NCBI GenBank assembly: GCA_902792555.1
Contig: CADAZW010000005.1
Coordinates: forward strand, 1 to 35,046
Direction of reading: 5' to 3'
DNA: 35,046 nucleotides
Origin: an uncultured Bacteroidales bacterium
GTDB taxonomy: Bacteria > Bacteroidota > Bacteroidia > Bacteroidales > Bacteroidaceae
Below the pieces are notes generated by a model that worked only from the letters and a program-made list of their open reading frames with translations, did no database searches and was not told the DNA's origin. Every line of letters starts with the position of its first letter. Within the stretch, counting starts at the first letter, position 1. Positions 7,802 to 17,108 of the stretch are shown here, one piece after another. The position numbers were made by a program, and so were the translations under genes.

Positions 7802-8221
7802 ATGAGAATACAGATTATCAACGGCCCCAACCTTAACCTACTAGGGGTGAGAGAACCCGATGTGTACGGAAGCACTGGATTTGAAACCTATCTAGCCAAC
7901 CTGCGCAAGCAGTATCCGCAAGCAGAGATAGAATACTTTCAAAGCAACGTGGAAGGAACTTTGGTAGACAAGATACACGAAGTGGGCTTTTCCTTCGATG
8001 GAATCGTACTAAACGCGGGAGCCTACACCCACACCTCGTTGGCTCTGCTGGATGCCATCAAGGCCGTAAGCACACCGGTAATAGAAGTGCATATCTCCAA
8101 TGTGCACCAAAGAGAGGCTTTTCGCCACCACTCGATGATCTCCGCCGGCTGCAAGGGAGTGATATGTGGATTTGGATTGGATTCCTACCGGCTGGCCATT
8201 GAGGCCTTCCTCCACTCGTGA
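7802..8221 (+). CDS. aroQ: 3-dehydroquinate dehydratase, type II
   Basis: The enzyme converts 3-dehydroquinate to 3-dehydroshikimate in the shikimate pathway for aromatic amino acids. At 139 residues it has normal type II length. The N-terminal signature IINGPNLNLLG is followed by the catalytic Tyr22 (DVYG). Asn71 and the THTSLAL segment, His97 in EVHISN and Arg108 in REAFRHH complete the active site. The TGA stop (8219-8221) overlaps the ATG of the next gene by one base, so the two are translationally coupled. No consensus promoter is obvious in the AT-rich gap with xerD, which is divergent. Confidence 0.95.
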   Translation: MRIQIINGPNLNLLGVREPDVYGSTGFETYLANLRKQYPQAEIEYFQSNVEGTLVDKIHEVGFSFDGIVLNAGAYTHTSLALLDAIKAVSTPVIEVHISNVHQREAFRHHSMISAGCKGVICGFGLDSYRLAIEAFLHS

Positions 8222-8850
8222 TGCAAGATCTGACCACCTACATAGAGCAGCACATAGACAGGGAGCATCCCTATCTGCACCGGCTGTGGCGCGCCACCAA
8301 CCTTTACCAGGTAAGGGGGCACATGGCCTCAGGCCATCTGCAGGGGATACTGCTAAGAATGCTAGTAGAGATGATTCAACCCCGCCGGGTGCTGGAGATA
8401 GGCACCTTTACAGGATACTCGGCGCTGAGCATAGCCTCGGGATTGAAAGAAGGAGCCATCATCGATACCTATGAGATAAACGACGAGCTGGAAAGCTTTA
8501 CTCGCCGCAATATTGAGGAGTCACCTTGGGCCGACAAGGTGAGGCTGCACATTGGCGATGTGCTGCAAATACTGAAAGGGCAGGCGCCAACCTATGACCT
8601 TATTTTTATAGACGGCAACAAGCGCCAATACTGCGAATACTACACCTTGGCACTCAATCTACTCTACCCTCGTGGGTACATACTGGCCGACAACACCCTG
8701 TGGGACGGCCACATCACCGACCCCGCTTATGATCACGATGAGCAAACACAAGGAATTCGCCTTTTCAACGAAGAGATTGCCCATAACGAAAAGGTAGAGA
8801 AAGTTATCATCCCTCTGCGCGATGGTCTGACATTAATAAGGAAGAAATAA
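8221..8850 (+). CDS. O-methyltransferase (class I, SAM-dependent, COG4122 type)
   Basis: The roughly 209-residue protein matches the small O-methyltransferases related to catechol/caffeoyl-CoA O-methyltransferases. The SAM-binding motif I (VLEIGTFTGYSAL) lies near residues 59-71. The metal-binding acidic motif (DLIFIDGNK) and the later LADNTLWDG (second metal-ligand Asp-Asn) are both kept. The ATG at 8221 overlaps the aroQ stop codon. A GTG at 8218 is an alternative that would add one residue. The natural acceptor is unknown. Linkage to aroQ could mean an aromatic substrate, but that is only inference. A strong hairpin with T-run at 8930-8967 follows. Confidence 0.88.
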   Translation: MQDLTTYIEQHIDREHPYLHRLWRATNLYQVRGHMASGHLQGILLRMLVEMIQPRRVLEIGTFTGYSALSIASGLKEGAIIDTYEINDELESFTRRNIEESPWADKVRLHIGDVLQILKGQAPTYDLIFIDGNKRQYCEYYTLALNLLYPRGYILADNTLWDGHITDPAYDHDEQTQGIRLFNEEIAHNEKVEKVIIPLRDGLTLIRKK

Positions 8851-8927
8851 CGGTGTGCTTTTTTGCCCAAGAATCATAGATTAAACGATTTTGTGCCGCA
8901 AAATGCGACATAATCATATTTATTTAT

Positions 8928-8935
8928 TACCTTTG
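8928..8935 (+). promoter_or_regulatory. -7 promoter box for leuS
   Basis: TAccTTTG matches the Bacteroidota -7 consensus 57 bases upstream of the leuS ATG. The same octamer precedes the thioesterase gene (20574) and deoC (minus strand, 27531). No good TTTG is seen at the -33 spacing. The box overlaps the left arm of the hairpin at 8930-8957. Confidence 0.55.
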
Positions 8936-8967
8936 TCCGTTAAATAGCGAACAAAGGCTCTTTTTTT
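8930..8967 (+). terminator. Terminator hairpin between the methyltransferase and leuS
   Basis: CCTTTGT at 8930-8936 pairs with ACAAAGG at 8951-8957. Pairing continues inward past one mismatch (CG with CG, then a wobble and T-A) to a 4-base loop. Two bases on comes a run of Ts at 8959-8967. This looks like the end of the aroQ-methyltransferase transcript. Its left arm doubles as part of the leuS -7 box. Confidence 0.6.
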
Positions 8968-8991
8968 GTAAAAACAAAACAGACAATACTG

Positions 8992-11829
8992 ATGGACTAC
9001 AATTTTCAGGAGATTGAAAAGAAATGGCAACAGCGGTGGAGAGAACGCAAAACTTACCGCGTTGTGGAGGACAAGAACAAGAAGAAGTTCTATGTGTTAA
9101 ACATGTTTCCCTACCCCAGCGGCGCAGGTCTGCATGTGGGGCATCCGCTAGGCTACATAGCAAGCGACATCTATGCCCGCTACAAGCGCCAAAAAGGATA
9201 TAATGTGCTGAACCCCATGGGCTACGATGCCTATGGCCTGCCCGCAGAGCAATATGCCATACAGACTGGCCAGCACCCCGAGAAAACAACTTTCCAAAAT
9301 ATAGACCGCTACCGCGAACAGCTAGACAAAATAGGATTCTGCTTCGACTGGGACCGCGAAGTGCGCACCTGCACCCCCGACTACTACCACTGGACACAGT
9401 GGGCCTTCCAGAAGATGTATAACTCCTTCTTCTGCCTGAAAAGTCAGAAGGCACATCCTATAGAGGAACTTATTAAACATCTAAACGCCCACGGCACCGA
9501 AGGATTGGAGGTCGCCCAGACCGAGCAGCTAGACCTGACCGCCACCCAGTGGCAGCAAATGTCGGAGAAAGAGCAGAGCGACGTACTGATGAACTACCGC
9601 TTGGCCTTCCTTGGCGAAACAATGGTCAACTGGTGCCCCAAACTGGGCACTGTGCTGGCTAACGACGAAGTGGTTGACGGAGTGAGCATAAGAGGCGGCT
9701 ACCCTGTAGAGCAGAAAAAGATGCGCCAATGGTGTCTGAGAGTAAGTGCCTATGCCCAGCGACTGCTAGACGGCCTCGACACCATAGACTGGAGCGACTC
9801 CATCAAAGAAACCCAACGCAACTGGATAGGCCGCTCTGAGGGTGCAGAGGTGAATTTCAAAATAGCAGATTCCAACGAAGAATTTACCATCTTCACCACT
9901 CGCGCCGACACAATGTTTGGTGTGACATTCATGGTGCTAGCTCCCGAGAGCGAACTAGTAGAGAAGGTGACTACAACCGAGCAGAAAGACGAAGTGGAGA
10001 AATATCTTACCTACGTAAAGGGCCGTACCGAGCGCGAACGCCAAATAGACCATAAGGTAACGGGCGTATTCTCCGGCTCCTATGCCATCAACCCCTTTAC
10101 CGGCGAAAAGAACCCCATCTGGATAAGCGAATATGTGCTAGCCGGCTATGGCACCGGTGCAATAATGGCAGTGCCTGCCCATGACAGCCGCGACTACGCC
10201 TTTGCCAAGCACTTCGGTCTACCCATCGTCCCCCTGATTGAGGGTGCGGATGTGAGCGAAGAGAGCTACGATGCCAAAGAGGGCATTGTATGTAACTCAC
10301 CGGCAGCGGGCAAAGAACCCTACTGCGACCTCGTGCTCAACGGCCTGACCGTGAAGGAGGCCATACAGGCCACTAAGATGTATGTGAAGGAGCATAGTCT
10401 GGGCCGCGTGAAAGTCAACTACCGCCTAAGAGACGCCATCTTCAGCCGCCAGCGATACTGGGGCGAACCGTTCCCCGTATACTATAAGAACGGCATACCG
10501 AAGATGGTGCCCGAAGAGTGTTTGCCCGTAGAGTTGCCCGAGGTGGAGAATTTCCTGCCCACTGAGACGGGCGAACCGCCATTAGGCAACGCACAGATAT
10601 GGGCATGGGATGAAACACAACACAAAATTGTGGATAAAGCCCTCATTGACGAGAAAACCGTTTTCCCGCTAGAACTTTACACCATGCCTGGCTTTGCCGG
10701 TTCCTCCGCTTATTACTTGCGCTATATGGACCCACACAACGACAAGGCACTAGTAAGCAAAGAAGCCGATGAATACTGGCAGAATGTTGACCTCTATGTG
10801 GGAGGTTCAGAGCATGCCACCGGCCACCTGATTTACAGCCGATACTGGAACAAATTCCTCTTCGACTACGGCTACAGCTGCAAGGAAGAACCTTTCCAAA
10901 AACTTATCAACCAGGGCATGATACAGGGACGCAGCAACTTTGTATATCGCATAAAGGACAGCAATACCTTTGTGTCAAATGGTCTGAAGGATAAATACGA
11001 AACCACTCCCATCCACGTGGATGTGAACATTGTGAACAATGACCTGCTGGACCTTGAAGCCTTCAAGGCATGGAGGCCCGAATACAATGATGCAGAGTTT
11101 GTGCTAGAGGATGGCAAATACATATGCGGCTGGGCTATAGAAAAGATGTCGAAGAGCATGTTTAACGTAGTGAACCCCGACTATATAGTAGAGCGATACG
11201 GCGCCGACACATTGAGACTCTACGAAATGTTTCTCGGCCCCATCAATCAGTCGAAGCCTTGGGATAGCAACGGCATTGACGGTTGCTTCCGTTTCCTGCG
11301 TAAGGTATGGGGGCTCTTTTACAGCCGCGACGGCCAGCTGTTGGTTAGCAACAGCGAACCCAGCAAGGAAAGTCTCAAGAGCATCAACAAACTTATCCAG
11401 AAGGTAAGCCAAGACATAGAGAATTTCTCCTACAATACCGCTATCAGTGCCTTCATGATTTGCGTGGGCGAGCTGGCCCAACAGAAATGCAGCGCCAAGG
11501 CTGTGCTAGAGCCGTTAGTAGAACTGCTGGCACCGTTTGCTCCGCATCTATGCGAGGAACTGTGGGAAGTGCTGGGCCACCAAACTACCGTATGCGACTC
11601 ACCTTGGCCAGAAGTGGACGAGCAGCACCTGAAAGAGGATACTGAGACACTGAGCATTTCCTTCAATGGCAAGACACGCTTTACCCTTGACTTTGCACCC
11701 GACGCTAGCAAGGAAGACATTGAGAAGGCTGCCCTTGAAGCCGAGGCAACTGCCCGCTATACCGAGGGCAAGCAGATTGTCAAGGTGATAGTAGTGCCCC
11801 ACCGCATTGTGAATATCGTGCTGAAGTAA
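8992..11829 (+). CDS. leuS: Leucyl-tRNA synthetase
   Basis: The enzyme charges tRNA-Leu. The 945-residue class I synthetase has the HIGH-type motif HVGH at residues 48-51 within [12 protein letters not shown]. The CP1 editing domain spans about 230-420 ([12 protein letters not shown] and the later [19 protein letters not shown]). The KMSKS loop is intact at 718-722, followed by the anticodon-binding and C-terminal domains. Length is slightly above the 860-940 usual range, consistent with Bacteroidota forms. It is first in a five-gene same-strand run (leuS, yitT-like, rdgB, porZ, tyrS) with gaps of about 10-45 bases, suggesting one operon. Confidence 0.97.
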   Translation: MDYNFQEIEKKWQQRWRERKTYRVVEDKNKKKFYVLNMFPYPSGAGLHVGHPLGYIASDIYARYKRQKGYNVLNPMGYDAYGLPAEQYAIQTGQHPEKTTFQNIDRYREQLDKIGFCFDWDREVRTCTPDYYHWTQWAFQKMYNSFFCLKSQKAHPIEELIKHLNAHGTEGLEVAQTEQLDLTATQWQQMSEKEQSDVLMNYRLAFLGETMVNWCPKLGTVLANDEVVDGVSIRGGYPVEQKKMRQWCLRVSAYAQRLLDGLDTIDWSDSIKETQRNWIGRSEGAEVNFKIADSNEEFTIFTTRADTMFGVTFMVLAPESELVEKVTTTEQKDEVEKYLTYVKGRTERERQIDHKVTGVFSGSYAINPFTGEKNPIWISEYVLAGYGTGAIMAVPAHDSRDYAFAKHFGLPIVPLIEGADVSEESYDAKEGIVCNSPAAGKEPYCDLVLNGLTVKEAIQATKMYVKEHSLGRVKVNYRLRDAIFSRQRYWGEPFPVYYKNGIPKMVPEECLPVELPEVENFLPTETGEPPLGNAQIWAWDETQHKIVDKALIDEKTVFPLELYTMPGFAGSSAYYLRYMDPHNDKALVSKEADEYWQNVDLYVGGSEHATGHLIYSRYWNKFLFDYGYSCKEEPFQKLINQGMIQGRSNFVYRIKDSNTFVSNGLKDKYETTPIHVDVNIVNNDLLDLEAFKAWRPEYNDAEFVLEDGKYICGWAIEKMSKSMFNVVNPDYIVERYGADTLRLYEMFLGPINQSKPWDSNGIDGCFRFLRKVWGLFYSRDGQLLVSNSEPSKESLKSINKLIQKVSQDIENFSYNTAISAFMICVGELAQQKCSAKAVLEPLVELLAPFAPHLCEELWEVLGHQTTVCDSPWPEVDEQHLKEDTETLSISFNGKTRFTLDFAPDASKEDIEKAALEAEATARYTEGKQIVKVIVVPHRIVNIVLK

Positions 11830-11864
11830 TCCCCTTTACTCCTTACTCCTAATACCTCACCACC

Positions 11865-12755
11865 ATGGATCTAATGAAACCTCAATTCCGCCACATTGCC
11901 CACGACATCAGTCTGATGTCAATAGGTATAATAATGTACGCCATCGGATTCACGCTCTTCCAGCTGCCGTACCATATCACTCCTGGTGCAACGACGGGTT
12001 TGGCTGCAATCGTCTTCTACATCTGCGGCCTGCCTGTAACCGTCACCTATTTCCTTATCAACATCGTGTTGCTGATTGTGGCCCTCAAGATTCTGGGCTT
12101 CAAGTTTATGACCAACACCATCTACGGTATCGCCTTCATGACCTTTGTATTGTGGGCCATCCCCGCATGGTTTGGCGATGAGAGCGGTATGCTGCCCCAG
12201 GTGCTGGGCGAACAAGACATGTTTATGGCATGCATCATCGGCGCCATCATTGAGGGCATCGGCCTCGGTCTGGTGTTTTTGGGCAACGGCAGCACCGGCG
12301 GCACTGACATCGTGGGAGCAGTGGTCAATCACTACCGCGACATTAGCATCGGGCAGGGCATTATGATTGCCGACCTGCTGATTATCTCCAGCAGCTTCCT
12401 GGTATTCCATGAAGTAAGACTGCTCATCTACGGCTACTGCACGCTGTTCATAGAAGTTATGATGATTGACTACGTGATGAACCGCGACCGTCAGTCGGTG
12501 CAGTTCTTCATCTTCTCCGAGAAATATGATGAAATAGCTGCCGAGATAGCCAAGACAGGGCGCGGCGTTACGGTGCTCGACGGTCAGGGTTGGTACACCA
12601 AGCAGCATCATAAGGTGCTCGTGGTGCTGGCTCGCCGCAGGGAAAGTCCATTTATCTTCCGCGTCATCAAGACTATCGACCCCAACGCCTTCGTTTCGCA
12701 GAGTAAGGTAGTGGGAGTTTTCGGCAACGGATTCGACCGCATCAAAGGAAAGTAA
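11865..12755 (+). CDS. YitT family membrane protein (DUF161 + DUF2179)
   Basis: The 296-residue protein has an N-terminal integral membrane domain of five or six helices (about residues 10-205). It includes the conserved [14 protein letters not shown] region and [14 protein letters not shown] soluble C-terminal DUF2179 domain follows (about 215-290, with [15 protein letters not shown] and [11 protein letters not shown]). These are the hallmarks of the YitT family, common in Bacteroidota and Firmicutes; the transported compound is not known. The ATG at 11865 was chosen over the one at 11874 because it is the first in frame. The gap after leuS is 35 bases and includes a purine/pyrimidine-biased tract. 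Confidence 0.9.
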   Translation: MDLMKPQFRHIAHDISLMSIGIIMYAIGFTLFQLPYHITPGATTGLAAIVFYICGLPVTVTYFLINIVLLIVALKILGFKFMTNTIYGIAFMTFVLWAIPAWFGDESGMLPQVLGEQDMFMACIIGAIIEGIGLGLVFLGNGSTGGTDIVGAVVNHYRDISIGQGIMIADLLIISSSFLVFHEVRLLIYGYCTLFIEVMMIDYVMNRDRQSVQFFIFSEKYDEIAAEIAKTGRGVTVLDGQGWYTKQHHKVLVVLARRRESPFIFRVIKTIDPNAFVSQSKVVGVFGNGFDRIKGK

Positions 12756-12756
12756 A

Positions 12757-12783
12757 ATAAATAAGCGCTTCGCGCGTTATTAT
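12757..12783. other. Small hairpin between the YitT-family gene and rdgB
   Basis: AATAAGCGC and GCGCGTTATT face each other across a 3-base turn, an imperfect stem without a following T-run. It is more likely an intra-operon RNA structure or attenuator than a full terminator. Confidence 0.35.
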
Positions 12784-12798
12784 AATGTACGGAAAGAA

Positions 12799-13374
12799 AT
12801 GGACAAAATCGTCTTCGCCACTAACAACGAGCATAAACTACGTGAGATTCGCGCCATTATCCACGATGGAACCGAGGTTTTAAGCCTTGCCGACATAGGC
12901 TGCCATGCAGATATCCCCGAGACGGCCGACACCCTTGAGGGCAATGCCCTGATAAAGGCTCACTTCGTTTATGACAACTACGGCTACGACTGCTTTGCCG
13001 ACGACACAGGACTAGAGGTGGAAGCCCTCGACGGAGCTCCCGGTGTACACACCGCACGCTATGCAGGCGATAACCAGGACTCGCAGGCCAACATGCGTAA
13101 ACTGCTGCAGGAGATGAAGGGCAAGGACAACCGAAATGCACGCTTCCGCACAGCCATCGCCCTGTTACAGGGCGGCGAGGAGCACCTCTTCAGCGGTGAA
13201 GTGAGCGGCACCATAACCACAGAGCCGTTGGGCAACAAAGGCTTCGGCTATGACCCTGTATTCATTCCAGAAGATACCGGCCTGACTTTCGCACAACTGG
13301 GCGAAGATGTCAAGAATCATATCAGCCACCGTGCACGTGCCGTAGCTAAACTGACAGAATTTCTGAATAAATAA
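12799..13374 (+). CDS. rdgB: Non-canonical purine NTP pyrophosphatase (RdgB/HAM1)
   Basis: The enzyme hydrolyses dITP, ITP and XTP to monophosphates, keeping deaminated purines out of DNA and RNA. The 191-residue length is normal for the family. The nucleotide-binding motif TNNEHK is at residues 8-13, the metal-binding [17 protein letters not shown] at 67-82, GFGYDPVF at 148-155 and the SHRARA motif at 176-181. It sits 43 bases after the YitT-family gene and 9 bases before porZ, on the same strand. Confidence 0.95.
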   Translation: MDKIVFATNNEHKLREIRAIIHDGTEVLSLADIGCHADIPETADTLEGNALIKAHFVYDNYGYDCFADDTGLEVEALDGAPGVHTARYAGDNQDSQANMRKLLQEMKGKDNRNARFRTAIALLQGGEEHLFSGEVSGTITTEPLGNKGFGYDPVFIPEDTGLTFAQLGEDVKNHISHRARAVAKLTEFLNK

Positions 13375-13383
13375 CACATAGCC

Positions 13384-15699
13384 ATGAGAAAGAAGATAAC
13401 ATATCTGGCCCTGGCCATAATGCTGCCGCTGGCAACCATAGCTCGCGACTGGAATTCCTATATCTCCTATCACGATGTGACCAAGACGCTGCCTGTCAAC
13501 GGCAAGGTTTATGCCCTGGGCAGCAACGGACTGTTCTCTTATGTCTTTGGCGATAACAAAGTGCAGACTTACTCCAAGTCAACCGGACTGAGCAGCACCA
13601 CCATCACCCATATGGCCTACTGCGAAGATCTGGAGGAACTGGTGCTCGTCTATGACGACTACAACATCGACATCCTCGACATCCACGACAGCATAATCAA
13701 CCTGCCTGAGTACAAAAACTCATCCTACACGGATAAGACCATCAATGACCTCACCGTTTCCGGGGAGAAAGCCTTCCTCTCCACCAACTTCGGCATAGTG
13801 GAAATCAACCTGCGCAAAGCCGAGTTTACCAATACATACGAGATAGGCATGACTGTGCGCTGCGCCCTGAGCGACGGCGACTATATCTACGCTCTTGGTC
13901 CCGATGGCATCTATGCCGGTGATTATTCCAAGAACCTGCTGGAGAAAAGCAATTGGAGTCGCAAGACTAACAACTACATGCATAAGCTTATTTCCTACAA
14001 CAATAAGATTTATGCCCTCAACACTCGCAACGGTTTGTTTTCTCTTAACACAGACAATTTCCAGACCAATAAACTGATTGACGGCCCCTTGAGCTTCTGC
14101 TCCACTTGCGGCACCGCCCTCGTGCTGTGCAACCCCACCACCATCAACATAATGGGCAGCGACGAAAAAGTCCACTCTTTCGAGAAGAATAACGATTTTG
14201 CCGACCTTGCCCTCGACGGCACCCACCTGTGGGCAGCACGCCGCGAGCTCGGCCTGCAGGCCCTGAGCATAGCAGCTGACAGCCTCGGCAATGATTCACT
14301 GGTGGCAGCCAGCGGCTCAATAGTGCCCAACAGCCCGGTGCGCAACCTCTTCGACAATATACGCCTCACCGACAACAACCGCCTGCTGGTGGCCGGCGGA
14401 GCCCTCAACTATAGCGGCCAGACCTCTTTCCCTGGCACCGTCATGACATTTGAGAACGGAAAATGGACCAACTTCAGCGAAGACAGCATCGCCATAAAGA
14501 CAGGGGTTGTCTATCGCAACATCACCTCGATGGCAGAAGACCCCAAAGACTCTACCCACCACTTCGCCTCCTCCTCAGTTGGCGGACTCTATGAATATCG
14601 CAACGGGCAATTCGTCAACCTCTACAACAACGACAATTCGCCCATCACCAGCATCTATCCCTCACGTTCCTCCTATAAGGAGTACAATCGTCTTACTGGC
14701 GCAACCTACGACCCCAAAGGCAACCTGTGGGTATTTAACAACCAGGTGGACACCATCATCCGCGTAATGAAACCCGACCACACCTGGGAAAGTTTCTACT
14801 ATGAAAAACTCAAGGGAAGCCCTACCTTCGACCACTACCTCTTTGACGACCGCGGATGGGTATGGATGACCCATCGGCGCTGGGCTGGCACATATCAGGC
14901 TGGTATTGCCTGCCTCAACTACAATGGCACCCTAAGCAACAAGGCAGATGATCAATTTAACCTCTGTACCACTTTCACCGACCAAAACGGCACCACTACC
15001 CAGCTGAGCCTGCTCTATCACTTTGCTCTCGACCACGACGGCAAACTATGGATAGGCACAGACCAGGGAGTGTTTGTGCTGGAAGACCCCACCACAATCT
15101 TCAACACAAAACAAACTTTCCGCCGACCCCTCATTCCGCGCAATGACGGCACCAACTATGCCGACTACCTGCTTGACGGAGTGCCGGTAAAGTGCATCGT
15201 GGTGGATGGTGCCAACCGCAAATGGATGGGCACAACCAACAACGGACTTTATCTAGTGTCGGAAGACGGACTGGAAATTCTCGAACATTTCACTGCCGAA
15301 AACTCACCCCTGCTATCCAACACCATCCTGTCGCTGGCGCTACGTCCTGACAACGGACTTCTGATGATAGGCACCGACAAAGGCCTCAACTCATATCGCG
15401 GCGATGCCACTGAGCCTGCCGAAAAACTCAAGGAGAGCAATATCAAGGTCTTTCCAAACCCTGTAAGGCCTGACTTTGACGGCAAGATACGCATCACAGG
15501 ATTTACTGCCGATAGCGATATCAAGATTACCACCACCTCCGGCTTGCTCGTGGCTCAAGGCACCTCCCTAGGCGGCACATTCATCTGGGATGGCCGCAAC
15601 AAGGCTGGCGACAGAGTGGCCACAGGCATCTATCTGGTCATTGCCAGCGATGCCGATGCCAAGGACGGAGTAGTCGCAAAGATTCTGATGGTCAAATAA
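13384..15699 (+). CDS. porZ: PorZ-like type IX secretion system beta-propeller protein
   Basis: PorZ is a surface component of the type IX secretion attachment complex that brings anionic lipopolysaccharide to the sortase PorU in Porphyromonas gingivalis. This 771-residue protein has a signal peptide (about residues 1-20). Two propeller regions follow, built of repeats such as NGLFSYVFGDNKVQTYSK and LWIGTDQGVFVLED. The protein ends in a C-terminal sorting-type domain (KVFPNPVRPDFDGKIRI through GIYLVIASD and the final KILMVK). Length and order match PorZ (about 770-780). Two-component-regulator-type propeller repeats alone could belong to other proteins, but no kinase or DNA-binding domain is present. 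It lies 9 bases after rdgB and 30 before tyrS. Confidence 0.82.
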   Translation: MRKKITYLALAIMLPLATIARDWNSYISYHDVTKTLPVNGKVYALGSNGLFSYVFGDNKVQTYSKSTGLSSTTITHMAYCEDLEELVLVYDDYNIDILDIHDSIINLPEYKNSSYTDKTINDLTVSGEKAFLSTNFGIVEINLRKAEFTNTYEIGMTVRCALSDGDYIYALGPDGIYAGDYSKNLLEKSNWSRKTNNYMHKLISYNNKIYALNTRNGLFSLNTDNFQTNKLIDGPLSFCSTCGTALVLCNPTTINIMGSDEKVHSFEKNNDFADLALDGTHLWAARRELGLQALSIAADSLGNDSLVAASGSIVPNSPVRNLFDNIRLTDNNRLLVAGGALNYSGQTSFPGTVMTFENGKWTNFSEDSIAIKTGVVYRNITSMAEDPKDSTHHFASSSVGGLYEYRNGQFVNLYNNDNSPITSIYPSRSSYKEYNRLTGATYDPKGNLWVFNNQVDTIIRVMKPDHTWESFYYEKLKGSPTFDHYLFDDRGWVWMTHRRWAGTYQAGIACLNYNGTLSNKADDQFNLCTTFTDQNGTTTQLSLLYHFALDHDGKLWIGTDQGVFVLEDPTTIFNTKQTFRRPLIPRNDGTNYADYLLDGVPVKCIVVDGANRKWMGTTNNGLYLVSEDGLEILEHFTAENSPLLSNTILSLALRPDNGLLMIGTDKGLNSYRGDATEPAEKLKESNIKVFPNPVRPDFDGKIRITGFTADSDIKITTTSGLLVAQGTSLGGTFIWDGRNKAGDRVATGIYLVIASDADAKDGVVAKILMVK

Positions 15700-15729
15700 A
15701 AATAGCACTTATAAAAAACTAATTATTCG

Positions 15730-17019
15730 ATGAACTTTGTAGAAGAACTTAAATGGAGAGGTATGCTCCACCAGATTATGCCGGGCACTGAAGAACAGCT
15801 TGCCAAGGAAGTAACCACCGCATACGTGGGCATAGACCCAACTGCCGATAGCCTGCATATCGGTCACCTTTGCGGTGTTATGATGTTACGCCACTTCCAG
15901 CGCTGCGGCCATAAGCCGCTGGCATTGATCGGTGGTGCCACTGGTATGATTGGCGACCCTTCAGGCAAGAGCCAGGAGCGCAACCTGCTAGACGAGGCTA
16001 CCCTGCGCCACAATGTGGAGTGCATCAAGAAGCAACTGGGCCGCTTCCTCGACTTTGAGAGCGATGCGCCCAACCGCGCCGAGCTGGTTAACAACTATGA
16101 TTGGATGAAGGATTATACCTTCCTCGACTTCGCCCGCGAAGTGGGTAAGCATATTACCGTCAACTATATGATGGCCAAGGATTCCGTGCAGCGTCGGCTC
16201 AACGGAGAAGCCAGCGACGGATTGAGCTTCACTGAGTTTACTTACCAGCTGCTTCAAGGCTACGACTTCCTGTATCTTAATACCCACCGCAACTGCAAAT
16301 TGCAAATGGGCGGTTCCGACCAATGGGGCAACATCACCACCGGCACCGAGCTCATTCGTCGCACCACCGGTGGCGAGGCCTATGCCCTGACATGCCCGCT
16401 CATCACCAAGAGCGACGGTCGCAAGTTTGGCAAGACAGAAAGTGGCAATGTCTGGCTCGATGCCAACCGCACTACCCCCTACAAATTCTATCAGTTCTGG
16501 CTTAACGTAACCGACGAGGATGCCGAGCGCTACATCAAAATATTCACCTCGCTCGACAAGGAGGAGATAGACGCCCTTATCACCGAGCATCGCGCCGACC
16601 CAGGCCGCCGCATACTGCAGAAGCGGTTGGGCGAAGAGGTTACCACCATGGTGCATGGCCGTGAAGCCTACGACACCGCAGTGGAAGCCAGCAACCTACT
16701 CTTCGGCAAGGCAACCAAGGAAAGCCTGCTCCATCTGGATGAGGCTACCCTGCTGAGCGTGTTTGAAGGAGTGCCTAAATATGAACTGGAGAAGACCGTC
16801 ATTCTCAGCACCAAAGCTCCTGACCTGCTGGCTGAAACCACCGACTGCTTCCCCTCCAAGGGCGAATTCCGCAAGATGGTCAAGGGCGGAGGCGTAAGCA
16901 TAAATAAGGAAAAGATTGCCGACACGGAGTATGCCTTCAGCGAGACCGACCTCATCGGCGGCAAATATATTCTCGTACAAAAGGGCAAGAAGAATTACTA
17001 CCTTATTATTGCCAAATAA
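15730..17019 (+). CDS. tyrS: Tyrosyl-tRNA synthetase
   Basis: The enzyme charges tRNA-Tyr. The 429-residue class I enzyme carries HIGH at residues 43-46 ([12 protein letters not shown]). The tyrosine-binding region QLLQGYDF and [10 protein letters not shown] are present, and KFGKT (232-236) is the usual KMSKS variant of TyrRS. The C-terminal S4 RNA-binding domain is present ([17 protein letters not shown]). It is last in the five-gene run, and a clear terminator follows at 17046-17079. Confidence 0.97.
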   Translation: MNFVEELKWRGMLHQIMPGTEEQLAKEVTTAYVGIDPTADSLHIGHLCGVMMLRHFQRCGHKPLALIGGATGMIGDPSGKSQERNLLDEATLRHNVECIKKQLGRFLDFESDAPNRAELVNNYDWMKDYTFLDFAREVGKHITVNYMMAKDSVQRRLNGEASDGLSFTEFTYQLLQGYDFLYLNTHRNCKLQMGGSDQWGNITTGTELIRRTTGGEAYALTCPLITKSDGRKFGKTESGNVWLDANRTTPYKFYQFWLNVTDEDAERYIKIFTSLDKEEIDALITEHRADPGRRILQKRLGEEVTTMVHGREAYDTAVEASNLLFGKATKESLLHLDEATLLSVFEGVPKYELEKTVILSTKAPDLLAETTDCFPSKGEFRKMVKGGGVSINKEKIADTEYAFSETDLIGGKYILVQKGKKNYYLIIAK

Positions 17020-17045
17020 GGAACTCCACTCAAAAGTCACAATAT

Positions 17046-17079
17046 AATCCCCCAGGCGCTTTTGCTTGGGGGATTTTCT
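17046..17079. terminator. Bidirectional terminator between tyrS and the C10 protease gene
   Basis: A 12-bp stem (17046-17057 with 17064-17075, one G-T wobble) around a 6-base loop is followed by TTTTC on the plus strand. AT-rich sequence on the other side would also serve the convergent protease gene. Confidence 0.8.
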
Positions 17080-17108
17080 ATTATTGCTGTCCTCCAATGC
17101 AAAGAGAA

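Noticed and set aside
11919-12611. 230-codon open frame on the minus strand
   Set aside because: Antisense to the YitT-family gene; His/Asp-rich composition is the complement of hydrophobic codons.
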